A stretch of DNA of 64,000 bases, taken from positions 4,741,001 to 4,805,000 of the forward strand of contig NZ_CP021744.1 in the NCBI RefSeq assembly GCF_002192455.1, written 5' to 3'. The DNA comes from Streptomyces albireticuli (GTDB lineage: Bacteria; Actinomycetota; Actinomycetes; Streptomycetales; Streptomycetaceae). Positions 34,517 through 42,723 of this stretch are shown piece by piece. How positions within the stretch are numbered: position 1 is the stretch's first letter; each line of letters starts with the position of its first letter. The translations under genes and the position numbers were made by a program. Below the pieces are notes generated by a model. That model had not been told where the DNA came from and did not search any database. It saw only the letters and a program-made list of their open reading frames with translations.

Positions 34517-36274
34517 TCACTTGGCGCAGATGTTCTTGTCGTCCGCTTCGACCTTTTGGATGCCTTCCGGCGCCTTCTCGGGCGTCGGCACGGAGATGGG
34601 AGTGCCCGCGGCCTTGTAGTCGGCGCCGAGGGTGAGCGTCATCTCCGCGGTCGGGGCGGCGTCCGTCTTGCCCACCTTGAGGGCCTCGGCGGGCAGGCCC
34701 ATGACCTCCGCGAGCCGGCGCGCCTGATCGGCCTGGTCGGGGGCGAACTCCAGGACGGTCTTGTCCAGCTTCTTGCCGCCGACGGCGTTGCCGCCATTAC
34801 TGGTGTGGCGCATGGCCTTGGAGTTCTGCATCCAGAGGACGGCCTCCTGGGCGGCGCCGATCCGGCCGCTGCCGTTGAGGACCTTCACCCGGACGTTCGC
34901 GGGCTCGGCCTTGGGACCCTTGAGGAGGGCGTCCTGGGCGGCGTCGGCCTTCTCCTGCTGCTTCTTCTCCTTCTCCTTCACCTCGGTGAGGGAGACGTCG
35001 TCGCGGACCATGGCGAAGAGCGGATCGGCCTTCGGCTTGTCGAGGACGACCGTCTTGTGGTTCTTGCCCTCGGCGGGGTTGTCCTTGACCGGGACGGTCA
35101 CGAAGGAGATGTTCTTGATGTTGACCCGGCTGAGGTCCTTCGCCAGCTTGGTCAGATTGCTGACGGACCCTATTCCCGTGTCGACCGTCAGGGACTTCGT
35201 CGCCGCGTCACCGAGGTTGTAGAGCTTCTTGGGGTTGGTGAAGGTGTCGTCCGACTTCATCTCGCGGATCATCGAACTCAGGAACTGCTGCTGGAGCTTG
35301 ATCCGGTCCAGGTCGCTCTCGAAGCCCACGCTGTGCCGGGTGCGGACGAACGCGAGCGCGTCCTCACCCTGGATCTTGTGCCGGCCCTTGCTGAGCTTGA
35401 GGTGCGACTTGGGGTCGTCGATGTCCTTGGCGAGACAGACCTCGACGCCGCCGACGGCCGCCGACATCTGCTTGACGGCGTTGAAGTCCGCCATCATGAA
35501 GTGACTGACCTTCAGGCCCGTGAGCGCCTCGACGGTCCGCCAGGTGCAGCCCGGGTCGCGGTCCTCCTGGCCGAGGCTCTCGTTGAACCGGACGCCCGTG
35601 GAGCCCGGGATCGTCGTGGTCTTCCCGTCCCTCTTGGTGGTGCACTCCGGGATGTCGGTGATCATGTCACGCGGGATGGAGAGCGCCGTGGCGTTCGACC
35701 GGTCCTCGGAGACGTGGAAGAGCAGCGTGGTGTCCGCGTGGCCGACGCTGCCCTCGTCGCCGTAACCCTGGTTGCCCTTGCCGTCACGCTTGTCGGTACC
35801 GATGACCAGGATGTTGACGGGGCCCTTGGTGACGGCGGCGTTGTCCACGCCGACATCGATCTTGTTCAGGTTGTTGTTGAAGTGCTGATAGAGCAGATAC
35901 GCGCCCAGCGAGCCGCCGACCAGCACAAAGGCGAGGGTGCCGCCGGTCCACAGCATCACCTTCTTCTTCGTGCTCTTCTTCGGCTTGGGCCGCCGCCGGC
36001 CGGTGGCCGGCTTGGCCCCCGCGCGCCGTCCGCCGCCGCCACCGCCGCGCTGCGGCGGCACGGCGCGGCGGCCGGGCGGTGCCTCGGTGCTTCGGGGCTT
36101 GGCGGGAGCGGCCGGGGCATCGGCGGTGGGAGCGGTACTGGAGCTGTGCCCGGAGGCCTGCCCGGCCTCCTCGGCTTGGTCAAGACGCAGCTCGTAGCTG
36201 CCGGTTTTCGGGTCGAAGACCCACTGGTCGGCGGGGTCGATGCCACCCGCCCGCCCACGGCCTTGCGCGTCCAC
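34517..36274 (-). CDS. LCP-family protein 4 with LytR_C domain
   Basis: A 585-residue protein. The start is put at GTG 36274 (VDAQGRGRAGGIDPADQW), where Streptomyces relatives usually begin; an in-frame ATG lies 60 bp upstream. A Pro/Gly/Arg-rich cytoplasmic region of about 105 residues precedes one transmembrane helix. LCP motifs are NILVIGTDKRDGKGN, GHADTTLLFHVSEDRSNATALSIPRDMITDIP, VSHFMMADFNAVKQM and FVRTRHSVGFESDLDRIKLQQQF. The LytR_C domain starts VRVKVLNGSGRIG. It ends near CAK. In place of KLNxAY it has RFNESLGQ. Same strand as LCP 5 but separated from it by a terminator. Confidence 0.9.
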   Translation of the reverse strand: MDAQGRGRAGGIDPADQWVFDPKTGSYELRLDQAEEAGQASGHSSSTAPTADAPAAPAKPRSTEAPPGRRAVPPQRGGGGGGRRAGAKPATGRRRPKPKKSTKKKVMLWTGGTLAFVLVGGSLGAYLLYQHFNNNLNKIDVGVDNAAVTKGPVNILVIGTDKRDGKGNQGYGDEGSVGHADTTLLFHVSEDRSNATALSIPRDMITDIPECTTKRDGKTTTIPGSTGVRFNESLGQEDRDPGCTWRTVEALTGLKVSHFMMADFNAVKQMSAAVGGVEVCLAKDIDDPKSHLKLSKGRHKIQGEDALAFVRTRHSVGFESDLDRIKLQQQFLSSMIREMKSDDTFTNPKKLYNLGDAATKSLTVDTGIGSVSNLTKLAKDLSRVNIKNISFVTVPVKDNPAEGKNHKTVVLDKPKADPLFAMVRDDVSLTEVKEKEKKQQEKADAAQDALLKGPKAEPANVRVKVLNGSGRIGAAQEAVLWMQNSKAMRHTSNGGNAVGGKKLDKTVLEFAPDQADQARRLAEVMGLPAEALKVGKTDAAPTAEMTLTLGADYKAAGTPISVPTPEKAPEGIQKVEADDKNICAK

Positions 36275-36473
36275 GGTCGCTTGAATCCTCCGTCGGTGCC
36301 ACGCGGCGCCTACCCCCCAGAGGCGCTCGGTCACGTCATCAGTGCAGTGCGCGGTCAGCCGGCCGTGCGCACCGGATCGCTCACACTATCCGCCCAGTTC
36401 AGCGTCAAGCGACGCCGGTGACAAATTCCACTCCCCTACAACTGGGCAATCTGCCCAATCCCTTCGCCCACGC

Positions 36474-36498
36474 AAAAACCCGATCATACGCTTCGGGT
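36474..36498 (-). terminator. Intrinsic terminator with T-tract after LCP 5
   Basis: Read on the minus strand, ACCCGA pairs with TCGGGT (36478-36483 and 36493-36498 on the plus strand) and is followed by TTTTTGCG, a few bases after the LCP 5 stop at 36502. A classical stem plus T-tract is rare in this GC-rich window. Confidence 0.65.
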
Positions 36499-36501
36499 GA
36501 T

Positions 36502-37809
36502 TCATCCACAGATGCCGTGTGCTGCGGTGGTTCCCTCGTATGTGGGAGGGGCGGTGGGGGACGGGGAGACGGCCGGGGGGCTCATCGGGGAGGCGCCGGG
36601 AGGGGCGATGGACTGCTCGCCCGAGGCGGGCGCGCCGGAGGAGGGCTCGCCGTACCCGGGACCCGGACCCGCCGCGGGGGACTCCGGCTCGGGCGTCCAC
36701 TCCTCGGCGCCCTCCTCGGCCCCGGGCCGGCTCCCCGCCGGCCCGCCGCCGGGCTTGCCGTCCGCGGGCCGGACGTTGGCGCTCACCGACACCGGGCGGT
36801 CCCGGCGCAGTTGCTCGAAGAGCTGGTCGGCGTCCGGCTGGACGAGCTCGTCGCGGTCCGGGTTGTACGGGTACGGGCGGCGCGGCACCGTGAGGAACTG
36901 GACCCGGTCGCTGGGGATGCCGCGCACGGTGCGCACCAGGTCGTACATCTTCCGCAGGGTGTCCAGGCCGGCGTCCGTGGTCAGCGAGGACGTCGCCGCG
37001 TCCAGCACCGGGTAGAGCCGCGCCGGGTTGAGCAGCACGCCGTTGCTCTGCATCTCCTTGAACAGGGCGCCCAGGAACTCCTGCTGTCGCCCCATCCGCT
37101 CGGTGTCACTGCCGTTGCCGAGGCTGTAGCGGGCGCGTACGTAGCCGAGCGCCTGCTCCCCGAGGAGCACCTGACGGCCCGCCGGGAGCTTGAGCCGGGC
37201 CTCCGGGTCGTCCACGGGCTGCTTGAGGCACACCTCGACCCCGTCGATGGCGTCGACCAGCCGCTTGAAGCCGTTGAAGTCGACGATCACATGGTGATTG
37301 ATGCGGATGTGGCTGATGTTCTCGACGGTGCGGATGGTGCAGGCCGCCCCCGCGAGCTCGTAGGCCCAGTTGAACTGGGCGAACCGCTCGTTGGTCTCGG
37401 TGCCGTCCGGGCGGCGGCAGGCCGGGATCCTCGCCATCAGGTCGCGCGGCAGGCTGACGGCGGTCGCGCTGTGCCGGTCGGCGGCCACGTGCAGCAGGAT
37501 CGTGGTGTCCGAGCGCTGGCCGCTGTCCTCGCCGTAGCTGCCGTTGCCGGGGCCGTCCCGGGTGTCCGAGCCGATGATCAGGATGTTCTGCGCGCCGGAC
37601 ACCAGCTCCGAGGGGCGCTCCTTCTCGTAGCGCGCCAGTTCGTTCGCGGTCGCGGTGTCCGTGGTGATGTTGCTGTCGAGCCGCTGGTAGAGCAGCCAGC
37701 CCACGGCCACCACGGCGAGCACCAGCACCACCAGGCCCAGGGCCAGCCAGCGCAGCCAGCGGCGCCGCCGCCGGGGCGCGGGCGGCAGGAGATCGATGCT
37801 GTCGTGCAC
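36502..37809 (-). CDS. LCP-family protein 5
   Basis: A 435-residue protein with a short Pro/Arg N-terminus, one transmembrane helix (ALGLVVLVLAVVAVGWLLYQ) and an LCP domain: NILIIGSDTRDGPGN, RSDTTILLHVAADRHSATAVSLPRDLMARIP, FNWAYELAGAACTIRTVENISHIRINHHVIVDFNGF, YVRARYSLGNGSDTERMGRQQ. No LytR_C domain; the C-terminal 95 residues are Pro/Ser/Gly-rich and extracellular. GTG 37809 follows GGGAGGGA. The 227-bp region downstream (36275-36501) holds the terminator and an inverted repeat, TGGGCA-ATC-TGCCCA at 36443-36457, that may belong to the LCP 4 promoter. Confidence 0.9.
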   Translation of the reverse strand: MHDSIDLLPPAPRRRRRWLRWLALGLVVLVLAVVAVGWLLYQRLDSNITTDTATANELARYEKERPSELVSGAQNILIIGSDTRDGPGNGSYGEDSGQRSDTTILLHVAADRHSATAVSLPRDLMARIPACRRPDGTETNERFAQFNWAYELAGAACTIRTVENISHIRINHHVIVDFNGFKRLVDAIDGVEVCLKQPVDDPEARLKLPAGRQVLLGEQALGYVRARYSLGNGSDTERMGRQQEFLGALFKEMQSNGVLLNPARLYPVLDAATSSLTTDAGLDTLRKMYDLVRTVRGIPSDRVQFLTVPRRPYPYNPDRDELVQPDADQLFEQLRRDRPVSVSANVRPADGKPGGGPAGSRPGAEEGAEEWTPEPESPAAGPGPGYGEPSSGAPASGEQSIAPPGASPMSPPAVSPSPTAPPTYEGTTAAHGICG

Positions 37810-37932
37810 GGCTGCGTCCCTCCCTCACCGGGTGGTACGTGCCTCCGTAGGGGCCTGGTCCGCGCGGGGGGCCCGCGCCTTGGTCTGATGCGTGCCCCCC
37901 GATCATCGCGCGGCCGCGCGGATGCGGCAGCG

Positions 37933-38685
37933 TCAGAGGGCCGTCACGGTGACGCGCTCGGTCTCCCGGCGCTTGTCCAGGCCGCCTCCGGAGAGCCGGT
38001 CGAGGTTGCGGCAGAGCACCACGGAGCCGCCGGCCGCCAGCGGGGCGAAGAGCCCGGCGGAGAGGCCGTCCCAGCTGTCGTACGGCAGGCCGGACAGCAT
38101 CCGCGAGCCCGTGCCGAGGCCGTGCTGGAAGGCGTCCGTGCGGGCCCGCTCCACCAGCTGGGCGCCCGTCAGCTCCAGGCCGCCCACGGCGAGGAAGGGC
38201 GCGTCCGGGTCCACGGGGACGTACGGGGCGAAGCGGTCGCCCTGGCTCGGCACCTCGACGGCGTAGTCGGCGAAGCCTTCCGGCGGCTGGGGGAACCGGC
38301 CACCCAGGGGGCGCAGGGCGAGGGCCACGCGCTCGCCGGAGCACGCGCGCGCCTCCTCCAGTGTGTCCGGGCCGCTGACGACCAGGTCCGCGGCGGCCGG
38401 GTCGCCGCCCACGTCGGCCACGACGCCGACGGACGCGCAGGCCAGCAGCCAGACGGCGGTCTGCCAGTGGGCGGGCAGGTGCAGGGCGACGCGGTCGCCC
38501 GGCTCGACGGAGTAGGCGTCCTGAAGCAGATTGGCGGTCTTCGCCACCCAATTGGCGAAGGTCGCCACGGACAGTTCCACGCGTTCGCCGGTGGCGTCGT
38601 CGTAGAAGGTCACGAGCGGGCGGGCCGGGTCCGCGGCGAGCGCGGAACGCAGCAGGTCGGCGGGGGTGCGATCGGTGGCGTTCAT
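37933..38685 (-). CDS. TIGR03089-family protein, truncated AMP-binding (ANL) homolog
   Basis: A 250-residue protein similar to the N-terminal part of acyl-adenylate-forming enzymes: ARPLVTFYDDATGERVELSVATFANWVAKTANLL, then PGDRVALHLPAHWQTAVWLLACASVGVVADVGGDPAAADLVVSGPDTLEEA. The ATP-binding P-loop (TSGTTGxPK) and the C-terminal domain are absent, so adenylation is not expected. It is a recognised actinobacterial family of unknown function. The start at ATG 38685 appears leaderless: TAACCT on the minus strand (38693-38698) ends seven bases upstream. Lies upstream of LCP 5 on the same strand with a 123-bp gap. Confidence 0.82.
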   Translation of the reverse strand: MNATDRTPADLLRSALAADPARPLVTFYDDATGERVELSVATFANWVAKTANLLQDAYSVEPGDRVALHLPAHWQTAVWLLACASVGVVADVGGDPAAADLVVSGPDTLEEARACSGERVALALRPLGGRFPQPPEGFADYAVEVPSQGDRFAPYVPVDPDAPFLAVGGLELTGAQLVERARTDAFQHGLGTGSRMLSGLPYDSWDGLSAGLFAPLAAGGSVVLCRNLDRLSGGGLDKRRETERVTVTAL

Positions 38686-38776
38686 CGCCGTCAGGTTACG
38701 CGGCGGGCCGGCCGCGGGCCGGGGGATACGGCCCGGGGTGACGGCCGCCACGGCCGACTGGCCGTCACCCGCTGAA

Positions 38777-38802
38777 TGGACATGTCTGCCCGTATATGTC
38801 CA
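38777..38802. promoter_or_regulatory. TGGACAT inverted repeat before the amidase gene
   Basis: TGGACAT (38777-38783) and ATGTCCA (38796-38802) are separated by 12 bases. The right arm ends next to AGGA, the likely ribosome site of the ATG at 38814. It could be an operator in the divergent promoter region or a leader hairpin. Confidence 0.4.
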
Positions 38803-38813
38803 GGATTTCTTTT

Positions 38814-40304
38814 ATGCGTGGATTTCTTGTCTCCTCGACCGTGACCGCATGCGCCGCCGCCCTCACCCTGCCCTTCCTCGCGACCTCTTACGGGGCGGCT
38901 CCCTCGCCCTCCCCGGGGGTCCGTGGGAGCAAGGGGCACGCGCCCGCCGCGCCCCGGGCGGTCCCCGGCTCGACGCAGTCGCTGCCGCTGATCCCGCTCG
39001 CCGCGGGCGGCCGGGCGCGCGCCTTCGGGGGCGGGCCCGCCCCCGAGCAGGGGCTGCTGGAGCGGGAGGTGAAGCCCTTCTCCCTGGTCGGCATCGTCTG
39101 GGACGACGCCTCCGCCGAGCTGCGCGGCCTGGCCCAGGTGCGCACCCGCGCGGTGGCCAACGGCGACTGGTCGAAGTGGCAGGACGTGCAGACCCATGAC
39201 GACGACCGCCCCGACCTGGACTCCGCCGAGGGGCGCGGCGGGCGGCTGCGCGGCTCCACCGCGCCGCTGTGGGTCGGCGCCTCCGACGCCATCCAGGTGC
39301 GCGTGCGCCCGGAGGCCGTCGCCGACCGGACCCCGGAGGGCCGTGCCCTGCCGGCCGGTATGCGCCTGGAACTGGTCGACCCGGGCGAGGACCCGGTCCG
39401 CACCCGCGCCGTCGCGCCGCCGGACACCGAGGAGGAGATCGCCACCTCGGCCGCCAACGCCCCGCTGGTCCCGCTGGGCGCCACCGAGATCCCGGCGGCC
39501 GGCAAGGCCACCTCGGTGGCCGACATCGCCGCCACCGGCACCGGCCGGGGCACCGGCCACCGGGCCGACGACCCGGAGTTCCCGATGGACCCGGACGACG
39601 CGTCGGTGCCCCGGGTCTCCGAGTACGGCGACCCCGTCGACGCCACGTACCCCGGGGACCTCGACGACGTGGACCAGTCGATGGCCGACACCGGCCGCTA
39701 CGTCGGCCCGCGCCCGCGCCTCGTCACCCGGGCCGGCTGGGGCGCCGACGAGTCGCTGCGCGAGAAGGGCTTCGCGTACACCAACACCGTGCGGGCCGCC
39801 TTCGTGCACCATTCGGCCTCCGGCAACCGCTACACCTGCGCTCAGTCCGCCTCGGTCATCCGCAGTATCTACCGCTACCACGTGGTGAGCAGCGGGTGGC
39901 GTGACCTGGGCTACAACTTCCTTATCGACAAGTGCGGCAAGATCTACGAAGGCCGCGCCGGCGGTGTGGCCAGGGCCGTCATGGGCGCCCACACCCTCGG
40001 TTTCAACAGCAACAGCATGGGCATCGCCGTTCTCGGAACATTCGACAAGAGCAGCCCGCCCACCGCGGCCGTGAGCGCCGTCGGCGCCCTCACCGCCTGG
40101 AAGCTCGGACTGTTCGGGGCCAACCCGAGGGGCACCACGACGCTGGTGTCCGGCGGCGGCAACCTGTTCAAGAAGGGGACCTCGGTCAAGCTCAAGGTCA
40201 TCTCCGGGCACCGCGACGGCTACGCGACGGAGTGCCCCGGTGACCGCCTCTACAGCAGGCTCGGCACGGCGCGCTCCACGGCGGCCCGGCTCCAGGGACG
40301 CTGA
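38814..40304 (+). CDS. Secreted N-acetylmuramoyl-L-alanine amidase (PGRP/amidase_2 fold)
   Basis: A 496-residue exported protein. A signal peptide (MRGFLVSSTVTACAAALTLPFL) precedes about 280 residues of mixed region (including FSLVGIVWDD and WSKWQDVQTHDDDRPD, a beta-rich module seen in other Streptomyces amidases). The catalytic domain starts near residue 300: RAGWGADES, VRAAFVHHSASGN (first Zn His), YRYHVVSSGWRDLGYNFLIDKCGKIYEGR, AHTLGFNSNSMGIAVLG and ISGHRDGYATECPGDRLY (second His and the Cys ligand). It should cut the bond between MurNAc and L-Ala in peptidoglycan. ATG 38814 has AGGA eight bases upstream; ATG 38796, six codons earlier, has no ribosome site. Confidence 0.9.
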   Translation: MRGFLVSSTVTACAAALTLPFLATSYGAAPSPSPGVRGSKGHAPAAPRAVPGSTQSLPLIPLAAGGRARAFGGGPAPEQGLLEREVKPFSLVGIVWDDASAELRGLAQVRTRAVANGDWSKWQDVQTHDDDRPDLDSAEGRGGRLRGSTAPLWVGASDAIQVRVRPEAVADRTPEGRALPAGMRLELVDPGEDPVRTRAVAPPDTEEEIATSAANAPLVPLGATEIPAAGKATSVADIAATGTGRGTGHRADDPEFPMDPDDASVPRVSEYGDPVDATYPGDLDDVDQSMADTGRYVGPRPRLVTRAGWGADESLREKGFAYTNTVRAAFVHHSASGNRYTCAQSASVIRSIYRYHVVSSGWRDLGYNFLIDKCGKIYEGRAGGVARAVMGAHTLGFNSNSMGIAVLGTFDKSSPPTAAVSAVGALTAWKLGLFGANPRGTTTLVSGGGNLFKKGTSVKLKVISGHRDGYATECPGDRLYSRLGTARSTAARLQGR

Positions 40305-40333
40305 TCTGGCAATCCACCTACTCCGGGTCTGCA

Positions 40334-40339
40334 TACACT
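40334..40339 (+). promoter_or_regulatory. -10 element of guanylyltransferase gene
   Basis: TACACT at 40334-40339, in the 81-bp gap after the amidase, would give a leader of about 40 nt before GTG 40386. The -35 region is not clear. Confidence 0.4.
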
Positions 40340-40385
40340 GGCCGCCGATCACGGCCCGGCCCCAGCAGGAAGCAGAGACGACAAG

Positions 40386-41468
40386 GTGACAGAAGCGATC
40401 CTCCTGGTCGGCGGCAAGGGAACCCGGCTCCGCCCGCTCACGATGAACACGCCCAAGCCCATGGTCCCGGCGGCCGGCGTCCCCTTCCTCACCCACCAGC
40501 TGGCGCGGGCGCGCGCGGCGGGCATCGACCACATCGTGCTGGCCACGTCCTACCTGGCCGAGGTCTTCGAGCCGTACTTCGGCGACGGCTCCGCGCTGGG
40601 CCTGCACCTGGAGTACGTCACCGAGAAGGAGCCGCTGGGCACCGGCGGCGCGATCCGCAACGTGGCCGCCAAGCTGCGCTCCGGCCCGGACGACCCGGTC
40701 CTGATCTTCAACGGCGACATCCTCACCGGCCTCGACATCGAGGCCCTGGTCGACACCCACCGCACGGCGGGCGCGGATGTCTCCCTGCACCTGACCCGGG
40801 TCGAGGACCCGCGGGCCTTCGGGCTGGTCCCGACCGACCCGGACGGGCGGGTGACGGCCTTCCTGGAGAAGCCGCAGACGCCCGAGGAGATCGTCACGGA
40901 CCAGATCAACGCGGGCGCGTACGTCTTCAACCGCTCGGTGATCGACACCATCCCGGAGGGCCGCCCGGTCTCGGTGGAGCGCGAGACGTTCCCCGGTCTG
41001 CTGGCGGCGGGCGCCCACCTCCAGGGCATGGTCGACTCCACGTACTGGCTCGACCTCGGCACCCCCCAGGCCTTCGTACGGGGCTCGGCGGACCTGGTCA
41101 TGGGCCGGGCGCCGTCCCCGGCGGTCCCCGGCCGCTGCGGTGACCGGCTGGTCCTCGACACCGCGGAGGTGGCCCCGGACGCCAAGCTCACGGGCGGCAC
41201 GGTCATCGGCGCGGGCGCCCGGGTGGCGCCGGGCGCGCGGGTCGACGGCAGCACCGTGCTGGACGGCGCGGTGATCGAGGCGGGTGCGCAGGTGCGTGAC
41301 TCGCTGGTGGGCGCGGGGGCGCGGATCGGGGCCCGTACGGTCCTCGACGGCGCGGTCATCGGGGACGGGGCCGACGTCGGCGCCGACAACGAACTGCGGG
41401 CCGGGGCGAGGATCTGGTGCGGGGCGAGGATCCCGGACGCGGCGGTCCGCTTCTCGTCGGACCAGTGA
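40386..41468 (+). CDS. Nucleotidyltransferase, probable mannose-1-phosphate guanylyltransferase
   Basis: A 360-residue GDP-mannose pyrophosphorylase-like enzyme. The signature ILLVGGKGTRLRPLTMNTPKPMVPAAGVPFL is at the N-terminus, followed by EKEPLGTGGAIRNVA, LIFNGDILTGLD (metal-binding Asp) and AFLEKP. The C-terminal third is a left-handed beta-helix of hexapeptide repeats (GAGARVAPGARVDGSTVLDGAVIEAGAQV), the arrangement of the actinobacterial ManC/GMPP group. It would make GDP-mannose from mannose-1-phosphate and GTP; manA and manB for the earlier steps are at 53.9-58.4 kb. A glucose-1-phosphate uridylyl- or thymidylyltransferase function cannot be excluded. Confidence 0.85.
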   Translation: MTEAILLVGGKGTRLRPLTMNTPKPMVPAAGVPFLTHQLARARAAGIDHIVLATSYLAEVFEPYFGDGSALGLHLEYVTEKEPLGTGGAIRNVAAKLRSGPDDPVLIFNGDILTGLDIEALVDTHRTAGADVSLHLTRVEDPRAFGLVPTDPDGRVTAFLEKPQTPEEIVTDQINAGAYVFNRSVIDTIPEGRPVSVERETFPGLLAAGAHLQGMVDSTYWLDLGTPQAFVRGSADLVMGRAPSPAVPGRCGDRLVLDTAEVAPDAKLTGGTVIGAGARVAPGARVDGSTVLDGAVIEAGAQVRDSLVGAGARIGARTVLDGAVIGDGADVGADNELRAGARIWCGARIPDAAVRFSSDQ

Positions 41469-41598
41469 CCGTCACGGCGGAGCAAGCCATTCACTCACAA
41501 GAGTGATTTTCCGGCACCAATTCCCCGCAGCGCCGCGCAGCCCCAAAAACGGACACGGACCCTCCCCTTCCCTATCCGGCCGGACGTACCCTGACCGG

Positions 41599-42501
41599 AT
41601 GGGAACGCGCACATGGGCCCCACCGGGCCCGTACGACCTGGGACGCACGCTGGGCGTCCTGGCGCGCGGCCCCGGCGACCCGGCCTACCGCCGGGCGCCG
41701 GACGGATCGGTCTGGCGGGCCACCCGCACCCCGGCGGGCCCCGGCACCCTGCACCTGGTGTGCCACGACGGCCGGGTGCGCGCCGAGGCGTGGGGCCCGG
41801 GCGCGGACTGGCTCCTGGAGACCCTCCCCACCCTGCTCGGCGCGACGGACGACCCGGAGGCGTTCGTACCGCGCCACCGCCTCCTGCACGAGGCGCACCG
41901 CCGCAACCCGGGCCTGCGCCTGGCCCGCACCGGCCTGGTCATGGAGTCGCTGGTCCCGGCGATCCTGGAGCAGAAGGTGACCAGCGACGAGGCGTACCGG
42001 GCCTGGCGGCTGCTGCTCCAGCGGCACGGCGAGCCGGCACCGGGCCCGGCGTCCGGGATGCGCGTGATGCCGGAGCCCCGGGCCTGGGCGCTGATCCCGT
42101 CCTGGGAGTGGCACAAGGCGGGCGTGGACGGGAAGCGGTCGGCGGCGATCGTCCGGGCGGCCCGCTCGGCGGCGCGGCTGGAGGAGGCGGCGGCGATGGA
42201 CGGGCCTTCGGCCGCGGCCCGCCTCCAGGCGATCCCGGGCATCGGCCCGTGGACGGCGGCGGAGACGGTCCAGCGCAGCAACGGAGCGCCGGACGCGGTC
42301 ACGGTGGGCGACCTGCACCTGCCGAGGACGGTGGGCTACGCGCTGACGGGGGCGAGGGGGACGGACGACGCGGGGATGCTGGACCTGCTGGCCCCGTACG
42401 AGGGCCAGAGACACAGGGCGTGCCGCCTCATCCTCCTGACGACAAGAGCACAACCAAGAAGAGCCCCAAGGCTCTCGGTGGGGGACATCAGAGCCATCTG
42501 A
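41599..42501 (+). CDS. DNA-3-methyladenine glycosylase, AlkA-like
   Basis: A 300-residue helix-hairpin-helix DNA glycosylase. The core shows VMESLVPAILEQKVTSDEAYRAWRLLLQRHG and the HhH motif with catalytic aspartate: LQAIPGIGPWTAAETVQRSNGAPDAVTVGDLHLP, where the Asp of GDLHLP corresponds to the AlkA catalytic Asp. It should remove alkylated purines from DNA. The ATG at 41599 seems leaderless: TACCCT at 41587-41592 ends six bases before it. The last 25 residues are Arg-rich. It is convergent with fbiB, with a long hairpin between. Confidence 0.86.
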   Translation: MGTRTWAPPGPYDLGRTLGVLARGPGDPAYRRAPDGSVWRATRTPAGPGTLHLVCHDGRVRAEAWGPGADWLLETLPTLLGATDDPEAFVPRHRLLHEAHRRNPGLRLARTGLVMESLVPAILEQKVTSDEAYRAWRLLLQRHGEPAPGPASGMRVMPEPRAWALIPSWEWHKAGVDGKRSAAIVRAARSAARLEEAAAMDGPSAAARLQAIPGIGPWTAAETVQRSNGAPDAVTVGDLHLPRTVGYALTGARGTDDAGMLDLLAPYEGQRHRACRLILLTTRAQPRRAPRLSVGDIRAI

Positions 42502-42543
42502 AGGACCGCGGAAGGACGCGGCGGGGAGGGAGCCAGGCCCGCA

Positions 42544-42648
42544 GGGGCAGGGCCCTGGACACTGCCGTGTATGTGCGGCGCGGACCCGGCGGAAAGCCGG
42601 GAAGGGACCGGCACGGCGCCGTAAATACGCGGTCCAGGGCCCTGCCCC
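42544..42648. terminator. Long imperfect hairpin between AlkA-like and fbiB genes
   Basis: GGGGCAGGGCCCTGGAC (42544-42560) matches the reverse complement of 42632-42648 exactly over 17 bases. The stem continues imperfectly inward through GTGTATGTGCGGCGC and GCGCCGTAAATACG. It probably terminates both convergent genes. Close by, GATCGCTACCGCACG occurs twice, at 42702 and 42720, the second copy being the 3' end of fbiB. Confidence 0.6.
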
Positions 42649-42723
42649 GGAGGGCCGGGCGCCCGCACCACGGACGCCCGGCCACGCACGACCGCAAGGG
42701 CGATCGCTACCGCACGCAGATCG

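Noticed and set aside
38691..41018. A 775-codon minus-strand open frame opposite the amidase and guanylyltransferase
   Set aside because: Shadow of two well-supported plus-strand genes; no ribosome site and no recognisable domain.
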